DNA of 6,692 bases from the NCBI GenBank assembly GCA_023425285.1, contig JAFACY010000095.1, forward strand, positions 1-6,692. Direction: 5' to 3'. Positions 1 to 5,792 of the stretch are shown piece after piece. A model generated the notes under the pieces. That model was not told where the DNA came from and did not search any database. It was given only the letters and a program-made list of their open reading frames with translations. Position 1 is the stretch's first letter; every line of letters begins with the position of its first letter. The position numbers and the translations under genes are program-made. The stretch comes from Bacillota bacterium (GTDB lineage Bacteria; Bacillota; Clostridia; Tissierellales; Sedimentibacteraceae).

Positions 1-111
1 AAAAGAAGCTTTGGCATTAACGAAAAGGCAGGGAAAATTATCTGTGATTCCTTGTTGTACCTGTTGAGCTACAGGATGCAGCAAAAATGGGTTTTTGAGG
101 AGACGTCATAA
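1..111 (+). CDS. 3' end of unrecognised gene, upstream member of the glucan operon (partial)
   Basis: An open frame enters from the left edge and reads 36 residues before a TAA at 109-111. The visible tail (start KRSFGINEKAGKI, end QQKWVFEETS) is mostly soluble, with a short hydrophobic helical stretch (SLLYLLSY). It has no transmembrane segment of normal length and no motif I recognise, so the product is not assigned. The last base of its stop is the first base of the next gene's ATG (TAATG). That, plus the next gene's RBS lying inside this frame, indicates one transcript and probably coupled translation. By position it should belong to the polysaccharide system (for example a co-polymerase, a regulator or another enzyme), but this is inference from context only. 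The frame could in principle be open by chance; the exact junction argues against that. Confidence 0.6.
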   Translation, partial: KRSFGINEKAGKIICDSLLYLLSYRMQQKWVFEETS

Positions 112-2108
112 TGAATAATGAAAAGAGAAGAAATGTTTTTTTAATATTAACCATGATTCTTATGACAGTATATCTTCTGTGGAGAATTTTTTTTACGCTG
201 CCCTTAGATCAGAGCATTCTGAACATAATTTTTGGAACCTTGCTGATTGTGGCAGAAACGGTGACGGTGTTCACCACATTTGAGCTTTTTATTCAGAAAA
301 TAAAAAAGAAAAGCGGTCAACTTGAGTGTCCTGTTATTCCGTCTGAGTATTATCCCCATGTGGATGTATTTGTAGCAACACACAATGAATCGGCGGATTT
401 GCTGTACAAGACGGTCAATGCATGTACGTTTATGGATTATCCGGATAGGCAAAGGGTTCATATTTATATATGCGATGACGGCAACCGTCCCGAGGTTGCA
501 GAGCTTGCGAAACATTTGGGAGTGGGATACTTAGGATTTGCAGATAATAAGCATGCCAAATCAGGCAATTTAAACAATGCTCTTTCCAAGACGTCATCTC
601 CGCTCATAGCCACATTTGATGCTGATATGATTCCACAGAGCACATTTCTGATGAAGACGGTTCCTTACTTTATGCTTTCACAATTTAAAAAGGATGGCGA
701 TGTGTGGAGGCTTCGAAGAGGTGACGAAAAGAATGAGTGTTGGAAACTGGGACTGGTTCAGACACCCCAGAGCTTTTATAATCCTGATTTATTTCAGTTC
801 AATCTTTTTGCGGAAGGAAGCATCCCAAATGAGCAGGACTTTTTTTCAAGGGAAATAAATATTCTCCGTAATACATCCAATGCAGTTGCTTACACCGGAA
901 GTAACACCGTGATTTTACGTCAGGCATTGGAGGATATAGGAGGATTTCCTATGAAAACTATCACCGAGGATTTTGAGACCAGTGTAAGGATGCAGCAGGA
1001 AGGATATATTACATATGCCACGGATGAAGTTCAGGCAGCAGGTCTTACCACTACAACCGTTTCATCGATGATTAAGCAAAGAGTCAGGTGGGCGAGGGGA
1101 GTTCTGCAAAGTCTGCAGAACACCCGGGCAATTTTTTCAAAGAAGCTTTCTGTTGCTGCAAGAATTACATATCTGAACAGTTTTTTGTACTGGTGGTCAT
1201 TTTTTAACAGGCTTGTTTTTATATTGTCTCCCATTTTATTTGCATTGTTTGATTTTCAGATTGTAAATACAGGATTCTGGGATATAGTAATTTTCTGGCT
1301 ACCGGCATATTTCTTTTACAGTACATCAATGCGTTATCTTTCCGGCAACATAAGGACACAGAGATGGAGTCAGGTGGTTGACACCATACTGATGCCATAT
1401 CTCATTATCCCCGTGCTGCTTGAAACTCTGCACATACACGAAAAGAAGTTTAAGGTTACGAATAAAAACAAATCATCATCCAGAAAGAAAAATATATGTT
1501 ATGCACTGCCTCACATCTTTTTGCTGTTGCTCTCCGTTATGGCTATAATTCGTTATGCATACGGAAAGTATGGTTGGGCACTTTTTTACAGCAGCATTAT
1601 TATATTCTGGCTTACATATAATATTGTAGCCATATTTTACGCTTTGTTTTTTATGCTTGGCCGACACTCATACAGGGCATCTGAGCGCATTCAGGCATCG
1701 GAAAAAGTATATGTTAAATATAAAGATACGAGATATGAGGCCGTGACTGTGGATGTATCGGACCATGGACTTTCGTTTTTTTCATCATCTCCTATGGATT
1801 TGCCGGAGCGAGCTGATATCAATCTCATAATTAAAACGAGCCGCTATGAGGCGAAACTCGAAGGTTCTGTTGTCTATGTCAGAAAGGAAGGAGAAGGCTG
1901 GAGATATTCGGCTGTGGTTAAGCCTGAGGATGAAAACGACAAACGTCAATACATGCAGATCATATACGACCGTCTACATTCTCTGCCAAAGCAAATTGAT
2001 CCTTGGGTGACTGCTTATGATGACATGTTCCGCAATATAGAAAGGCGTATGCGTTTGCTGCGTCATTTCTCTGCAAAACATACGAGAAAAGTGATGGGAG
2101 GCAACTGA
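111..2108 (+). CDS. bcsA: Cellulose synthase-like family 2 glycosyltransferase with C-terminal PilZ domain (BcsA/CcsA type)
   Basis: Processive inner-membrane GT2 enzyme expected to polymerise UDP-glucose into a beta-glucan and export it through its own membrane channel. Two N-terminal helices (about residues 9-29 and 34-56) precede the catalytic domain (about 80-340). That domain carries the BcsA signatures: CDDG (D122, D123), the FDAD metal motif (D170, D172), TED with the candidate catalytic base (285-287) and QRVRW (323-327). Several helices follow (about 352-510), with the gating-loop motif FKVTNK at 447-452, which is typical of cellulose synthases. A PilZ domain (about 520-620) has RxxxR (R522, R526) and DxSxxG (D548, S550, G553), so c-di-GMP activation is expected. 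A basic tail (about 642-660) ends the protein. At 665 aa it is shorter than proteobacterial BcsA, mainly for lack of extra N-terminal helices. The start is supported by AGGAG at 98-102, 8 nt upstream. The product could also be mixed-linkage glucan; sequence alone does not settle linkage. Confidence 0.93.
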   Translation: MNNEKRRNVFLILTMILMTVYLLWRIFFTLPLDQSILNIIFGTLLIVAETVTVFTTFELFIQKIKKKSGQLECPVIPSEYYPHVDVFVATHNESADLLYKTVNACTFMDYPDRQRVHIYICDDGNRPEVAELAKHLGVGYLGFADNKHAKSGNLNNALSKTSSPLIATFDADMIPQSTFLMKTVPYFMLSQFKKDGDVWRLRRGDEKNECWKLGLVQTPQSFYNPDLFQFNLFAEGSIPNEQDFFSREINILRNTSNAVAYTGSNTVILRQALEDIGGFPMKTITEDFETSVRMQQEGYITYATDEVQAAGLTTTTVSSMIKQRVRWARGVLQSLQNTRAIFSKKLSVAARITYLNSFLYWWSFFNRLVFILSPILFALFDFQIVNTGFWDIVIFWLPAYFFYSTSMRYLSGNIRTQRWSQVVDTILMPYLIIPVLLETLHIHEKKFKVTNKNKSSSRKKNICYALPHIFLLLLSVMAIIRYAYGKYGWALFYSSIIIFWLTYNIVAIFYALFFMLGRHSYRASERIQASEKVYVKYKDTRYEAVTVDVSDHGLSFFSSSPMDLPERADINLIIKTSRYEAKLEGSVVYVRKEGEGWRYSAVVKPEDENDKRQYMQIIYDRLHSLPKQIDPWVTAYDDMFRNIERRMRLLRHFSAKHTRKVMGGN

Positions 2109-2109
2109 A

Positions 2110-3957
2110 ATGATATTACTTTTAGCATGCTCTTTTCTCGGATATATAATGATGGTACAAAAAGTTACAGAGATCAGGACGGAATTTGTGCCCGTATTCG
2201 TTTTTTCTTCTGTTGCATGCATTGTATATTTCTGTGGTTTAGCGGGAATTCTCTTTGAGGGCTCGGCTGTTGTTATGGCAGCGGGATTAATTGCATTCTG
2301 CATCATCATTACGGACAGATTTCGCAAAAAGATATATTTTAAGCCCCGGCTTTCTTTATCTGGCTTCTTCTGGGCAGCGGGAACTTTATTGTTCCTTTCG
2401 TTGCTCCTCAGAAGTGAGCTGATACATTATGATAATTTTTCTCACTGGGCAATTGTAGTGAAGCAGATGCTGAGTACGGATGCATTTCCGACCGCAGGCT
2501 CTGCACTCATAGACTTTAAAAATTATCCTCTCGGCACTTCGTCATTCATATATTATGTATGTCGTTTTGCGGGAAATTATCAGCAGATAATGATTTTAGC
2601 CCAGGGCTTGCTTATTTTCTCATGCTTTTATGCTTTGTTCGGCATTATAAATGAGAAAAAAAGATTTTTATTGTATGCCTTTTTAGGGGCAGGCTGCGCC
2701 ATGCTTTCCTTTTTCAATATTACAATCCGCATAAATAATTTGCTGGTGGATTTTTTGCTTCCAATTTACACGTTGGCAATTTTTGCGGTGGGATATCAGC
2801 ATCGTTCGGATTATAAGACTGCATTTACCTGTTCATTTCCCATGGCGGCGTTATTGACGATTACCAAGAGCACGGGAATTATTTTTGCAATAATTGGTCT
2901 TGCTTTTTTGTTTTACATGGTATTTATCCACGACAAAAACACATCGGGAGTGAGAAAAACAATCTTTATTCTTATAACCCTACTTGTAGTGATTTCACCA
3001 TATGTAATGTGGTCACAGCATATGAAGACAGAATTCAGCGAGGTTGAAAATAAATTTGATATACAAAATATGCCGGAAGAGAAAACACATGAGCAGGTAC
3101 AGGAAATTTCAAGACTGTTTATACATTCAAGTACAGATATATCAACAAGGACTGCAATGGGTATAATTGCCTTCAACCTTGCGGCAGCAGGAGCAATAAT
3201 CTTTAATTTTTTTGTGCTTAAGAAAAGATGGAGACTTTTGAAAACACTGATTGCGCTTGATATTGTGTTAGTTTTATATTACGTGGGCATTTTGGCAATG
3301 TATATTTTTTCGATGCCCCTGGATGAAGCACTGTATCTGGCAGGCTTTGAACGCTATGCCTCAAGTATAGTCGTGCTTTTTGCCGGAGGTCTGATTATGA
3401 CAGCCACGATAGATATAGAAAATTCATTTTATTATAAAATAGGTCAGATGCCTGACGAAAAATCGTTTCGAAGTGTATCAAGCAAAAACAATTATCAAAA
3501 GGGTGTAATTGCATGTATGGCAATTGCCATTACGCTGCTGTTGTCTGAGTACAATGGAATTTTATCCATTATACGCGATTACGAAAGCTCTCTGCCATAT
3601 AAAATTCGTATAATAACAGGAGACAGGTGGTATGAGGACGGTGAAGAAGACAGCAGAAGATATCTTTTCTATGCGCCTGACAGAGATGCACAGGTCACAA
3701 ATTATTACATGCAATATGTGGGAAGATATTATCTGTATTGTCCCAACGTTGACGGTATATGCCTTTTTTATGAAGATAACATGGATAATCTTTTGAGCGG
3801 GTACGATTACCTTGTGGTGGCAGAGTCAGATGCCAATGAGAGATACCTGCTTCACAAGCATTACGGTGTTACCGGACAGGAAGGTATTTACAGCATTGTA
3901 AACACTGCCGGACAGATTTCACTTATTTTTGAAGGAAATGAGGAAAGACAGCAATGA
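2110..3957 (+). CDS. Polytopic membrane protein, GT-C-like putative glycosyltransferase of the glucan operon
   Basis: A 615-aa integral membrane protein with roughly ten or more hydrophobic segments between residues 1 and 480, then a soluble domain of about 125 residues (about 491-615) that is probably extracytoplasmic. The first large loop carries HYDNFSHWAIVVKQM (106-120) followed by NYPLGTSSF (138-146). This acidic-loop plus YPxG layout resembles lipid-phosphate-sugar-dependent GT-C transferases (GT39/PMT-like), where a loop Asp is catalytic; D108 would be the candidate. A further GT-C-like motif FERYASS is at 413-419. The assignment to GT-C is by pattern resemblance, not by a recognised family. 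It starts 1 nt after the synthase stop with GGGAGG (2096-2101) 8 nt upstream, and its stop overlaps the GH5 start, so it is made together with them. Possible roles are adding a substituent or side chain to the glucan, or acting as a structural partner of the synthase in place of BcsB. Neither is shown by the sequence. Confidence 0.7.
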   Translation: MILLLACSFLGYIMMVQKVTEIRTEFVPVFVFSSVACIVYFCGLAGILFEGSAVVMAAGLIAFCIIITDRFRKKIYFKPRLSLSGFFWAAGTLLFLSLLLRSELIHYDNFSHWAIVVKQMLSTDAFPTAGSALIDFKNYPLGTSSFIYYVCRFAGNYQQIMILAQGLLIFSCFYALFGIINEKKRFLLYAFLGAGCAMLSFFNITIRINNLLVDFLLPIYTLAIFAVGYQHRSDYKTAFTCSFPMAALLTITKSTGIIFAIIGLAFLFYMVFIHDKNTSGVRKTIFILITLLVVISPYVMWSQHMKTEFSEVENKFDIQNMPEEKTHEQVQEISRLFIHSSTDISTRTAMGIIAFNLAAAGAIIFNFFVLKKRWRLLKTLIALDIVLVLYYVGILAMYIFSMPLDEALYLAGFERYASSIVVLFAGGLIMTATIDIENSFYYKIGQMPDEKSFRSVSSKNNYQKGVIACMAIAITLLLSEYNGILSIIRDYESSLPYKIRIITGDRWYEDGEEDSRRYLFYAPDRDAQVTNYYMQYVGRYYLYCPNVDGICLFYEDNMDNLLSGYDYLVVAESDANERYLLHKHYGVTGQEGIYSIVNTAGQISLIFEGNEERQQ

Positions 3958-5126
3958 AAAGAAGAAAACGCAGTCTTTATTTTTATAAATCTGCTTTATC
4001 AATCATAGCCATCGTTTTTATATTTGCGGTTGGAATGTTTTTTCTTGAAAATTTACAGTATACAGAAAGCTGGAGCTTTATGAAACGACATGAAAAAGAA
4101 ACAAGAAACTTTGTAAAACAGCTGGGACCGGGTATTAATTTGGGAAATACCCTGGATTCACACAATATTCACTTTGAATCAAAAGAGCCATATGACTTTG
4201 AAACCTATTGGGGAAATCCCGTTACTGCAAAGGAAATGATAGAAGATATGAGTGCTGCGGGGTTTGAAGTGCTGCGTGTTCCGGTGACATGGTATGAGCA
4301 TATGGATGATGATTATAATATCGACCCGGCATGGCTTGAGCGCGTAAAACAGGTTGCTGACTATGGACTGGATGCAAGTATGTATGTGATTATTAATGCA
4401 CACCATGACAGCTGGTATACACCGGATGATGAGCATTTGCCGGAAGCCCGTGAAATAATGCAGTCTGTATGGAGTCAGATTGCGGAAAAATTTAAGGAAT
4501 ATGACCAAAGGCTTTTGTTTGAAAGCATGAATGAGCCGAGATTAATAGGAGAGGCAGACGAATGGAGTGACGGAACATTACGCTCCCGTGAAATAATCAA
4601 TGAACTTAATGAAATTTTCGTGCGGACAATCCGCGGAAGTGGAGGTGAAAACAGTGACAGATATCTTATAATTCCTACATATTGTGCAAAACCATATGAA
4701 AAAGCATTGAAGGATTTTATTATGCCCGATGGAAAAAGGCTGATAGTTTCCATTCATTTGTATTCACCGTATAATTTTACTTTAAATATGGAAGGCACAT
4801 CGGATTTTAATTATAATAATCCATCAGACACCGAAGAAATTAACAAAATATTTGATAATATTGATAAATTTTTTATAAGCAGGAATGTGCCTGTAATTAT
4901 AACAGAGTTTAGTGCGGTTGATAAGAAAAATGAGCGGCAGCGCGCAGAGTGGGTCGGCTATGTGAGAAAAAGGGCTGAAGCTCTGGGGATTGCCTGCATA
5001 TGGTGGGACGCGGGTCCAGGAGAGGAGGAGGGCAAGCCATTCCCTCTATATAACCGATATACGGGAAAATGGCTGTTTCCTGACTTGCTGGAAGCACTTA
5101 CCGAACCTCACGTAAACGATCTGTAA
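3954..5126 (+). CDS. Membrane-anchored GH5 endo-beta-glucanase of the glucan operon (CcsZ-like)
   Basis: Retaining glycoside hydrolase family 5 enzyme (390 aa), expected to cut beta-1,4-glucan outside the membrane. A basic N-terminus (MKRRKR) and one hydrophobic helix (about 13-32) form a signal anchor without an obvious signal peptidase site. The catalytic barrel runs from about 55 to 385: GINLGNTLDS (60-69), R108 in VLRVPVTW, INAHHDSW (147-154), acid/base E194 in MNEP (192-195), H268 and Y270 in SIHLYSP, nucleophile E318 in IITEF, and WW at 350-351. All residues expected of an active GH5 enzyme are present. Canonical proteobacterial cellulose operons use a GH8 enzyme (BcsZ); a GH5 in this role matches the CcsZ hydrolase described for the Clostridioides difficile cellulose locus. 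The ATG overlaps the upstream stop as ATGA, with AGGAAAG at 3941-3947 as RBS. The last 29 nt overlap the convergent DUF1836 gene. Strict glucan specificity (cellulose, mixed-linkage or other) is not determined. Confidence 0.92.
   Translation: MKRRKRSLYFYKSALSIIAIVFIFAVGMFFLENLQYTESWSFMKRHEKETRNFVKQLGPGINLGNTLDSHNIHFESKEPYDFETYWGNPVTAKEMIEDMSAAGFEVLRVPVTWYEHMDDDYNIDPAWLERVKQVADYGLDASMYVIINAHHDSWYTPDDEHLPEAREIMQSVWSQIAEKFKEYDQRLLFESMNEPRLIGEADEWSDGTLRSREIINELNEIFVRTIRGSGGENSDRYLIIPTYCAKPYEKALKDFIMPDGKRLIVSIHLYSPYNFTLNMEGTSDFNYNNPSDTEEINKIFDNIDKFFISRNVPVIITEFSAVDKKNERQRAEWVGYVRKRAEALGIACIWWDAGPGEEEGKPFPLYNRYTGKWLFPDLLEALTEPHVNDL
5035..5074. repeat. Inverted repeat near the 3' ends of the two convergent genes
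   Basis: AGCCATTCCC at 5035-5044 pairs with GGGAAAATGGCT at 5063-5074: a 7-bp stem, a two-base bulge, 3 further G-C pairs and an 18-nt loop. It lies inside the GH5 coding region and 24 to 63 nt past the stop of the minus-strand gene. No U-run follows on either strand, so it is not a standard intrinsic terminator. It could help stabilise or end the minus-strand transcript, or be a chance result of coding sequence. Confidence 0.35.
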
Positions 5127-5661
5127 GCTTTTCAATAATTGCTTTATAAGTGTTGGCACGTGATGTGAGCAGCATAATAAAGAGAAAAATACTTTCGTCA
5201 TTATCAAGCTCGGGGCATTCTTCGCTTATGCTTTTTGCCAGACCCTCAAGCTCGTTTTCAAGATTCAGTACCTCCTTCTGTTCAAAGGATAAGAAGTTTT
5301 CATATAAGAGGTCTACATTTTTGCCGTTAAAATGATTTTTTTCATATTGATTTATTATATCCTTTACATCTTCGAGAGATAATATTTGCTTTAAATAAAA
5401 TATGTAAATTAAGTATATAATGTGCTGAGGATAATATTTTTTGTTTTCAGGCTTGGGAATGAGCTCGTTTTTTACATAATTATTTATCATTGATTTAGTC
5501 AGTATTTTATCCTTAGGGCTACGCTTATAATGTTCCAGATTATCGTTCATAAATGAAAGAACCTGATCCATGTATAAATTAATATTCGGAATTTTTGAGC
5601 TTTCAATTTGATTCAGTAATTCATTTATATTTAAAAAACCTGATAGTTCCTCTAATCGCAT
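5098..5661 (-). CDS. DUF1836 family protein, putative helix-turn-helix regulator
   Basis: A 187-aa cytoplasmic protein of the Firmicutes DUF1836 family, function not established. The diagnostic block is clear: PNINLYMDQVLSFM (25-38), then ILTKSMINNYVKNELIP (53-69) and KKYYPQHIIYLIYI (74-87). This resembles a MerR-like winged helix (helix, turn, recognition helix, conserved Y-P-x-H), so DNA binding is plausible. The C-terminal half (about 115-187) is acidic and helical. I chose ATG at 5659-5661 because GGGAG (5668-5672) sits 6 nt upstream; an in-frame GTG at 5674-5676 would add 5 residues but lacks an RBS and lies only about 8 nt from the predicted transcription start. It is transcribed divergently from the hemolysin III-like gene through a shared promoter region, so it may regulate that gene or itself; this is inference. 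Its end overlaps the GH5 gene. Confidence 0.88.
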   Translation of the reverse strand: MRLEELSGFLNINELLNQIESSKIPNINLYMDQVLSFMNDNLEHYKRSPKDKILTKSMINNYVKNELIPKPENKKYYPQHIIYLIYIFYLKQILSLEDVKDIINQYEKNHFNGKNVDLLYENFLSFEQKEVLNLENELEGLAKSISEECPELDNDESIFLFIMLLTSRANTYKAIIEKLTDRLREVR

Positions 5662-5667
5662 ATTACA

Positions 5668-5672
5668 CTCCC
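5668..5672 (-). promoter_or_regulatory. Ribosome binding site that sets the DUF1836 start
   Basis: GGGAG on the minus strand, 6 nt before the ATG at 5661. It would lie just inside the frame if the upstream GTG (5674-5676) were used, so it favours the shorter 187-aa protein. Confidence 0.75.
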
Positions 5673-5690
5673 GCACTCGTATTTGATAAC

Positions 5691-5719
5691 ATTATATGTC
5701 ATAAAAAAAATTATTTCAA
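5691..5719 (-). promoter_or_regulatory. Sigma-A-type promoter of the DUF1836 gene
   Basis: On the minus strand, TTGAAA (5714-5719) and a perfect TATAAT (5691-5696) are separated by 17 bp containing a T-tract. Predicted transcription start is near 5684, giving a leader of about 22 nt before the ATG. Its -35 box is back to back with that of the divergent promoter. Confidence 0.8.
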
Positions 5720-5722
5720 GTA

Positions 5723-5751
5723 TTGACTTTTTACACAAAAGAGAATATCAT
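5723..5751 (+). promoter_or_regulatory. Sigma-A-type promoter of the hemolysin III-like gene
   Basis: TTGACT (5723-5728) and TATCAT (5746-5751) are separated by 17 bp. Predicted start is near 5758, about 35 nt before the ATG at 5793. Only 3 bp (5720-5722) separate its -35 box from the divergent -35 box. Confidence 0.72.
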
Positions 5752-5763
5752 AACCATATAACA

Positions 5764-5778
5764 TAGTTTTTAAAACTA
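5764..5778. promoter_or_regulatory. Perfect palindrome in the leader of the hemolysin III-like gene, candidate operator
   Basis: TAGTTTT (5764-5770), centre T, AAAACTA (5772-5778): two perfect 7-bp arms around one base. It sits just after the predicted transcription start and 3 nt before the AGGAGG RBS (5782-5787). A protein bound there could block elongation; the DUF1836 protein is the nearest candidate. AT-only symmetry can arise by chance in DNA this AT-rich, so the role is uncertain. Confidence 0.4.
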
Positions 5779-5792
5779 CATAGGAGGTTGGT

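Noticed and set aside
102..109. GACGTCAT motif before the synthase start, seen again near 591
   Set aside because: It resembles a eukaryotic CRE-type site but has no bacterial meaning here; both copies lie within coding sequence and are probably chance.
204..515. A 103-codon minus-strand open frame inside the synthase gene
   Set aside because: Antisense to conserved GT2 coding sequence; its cysteine- and isoleucine-rich composition is typical of a shadow frame.
1974..2327. A 117-codon open frame on the minus strand
   Set aside because: It runs antisense across the end of the synthase gene and the start of the next gene, has no RBS or recognisable motif, and both overlapping genes are strongly supported.
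4179..4753. Two overlapping minus-strand open frames (109 and 92 codons) inside the GH5 gene
   Set aside because: Both are antisense to the conserved catalytic region, overlap each other and lack ribosome binding sites.
5150..5335. A 61-codon plus-strand open frame inside the DUF1836 gene
   Set aside because: Serine- and lysine-rich antisense shadow of a well-supported gene, without a suitable RBS.
5674..5676. GTG as the DUF1836 start (192 aa)
   Set aside because: No RBS is present before it and it would lie only about 8 nt from the predicted transcription start; the ATG at 5661 has GGGAG at ideal spacing.
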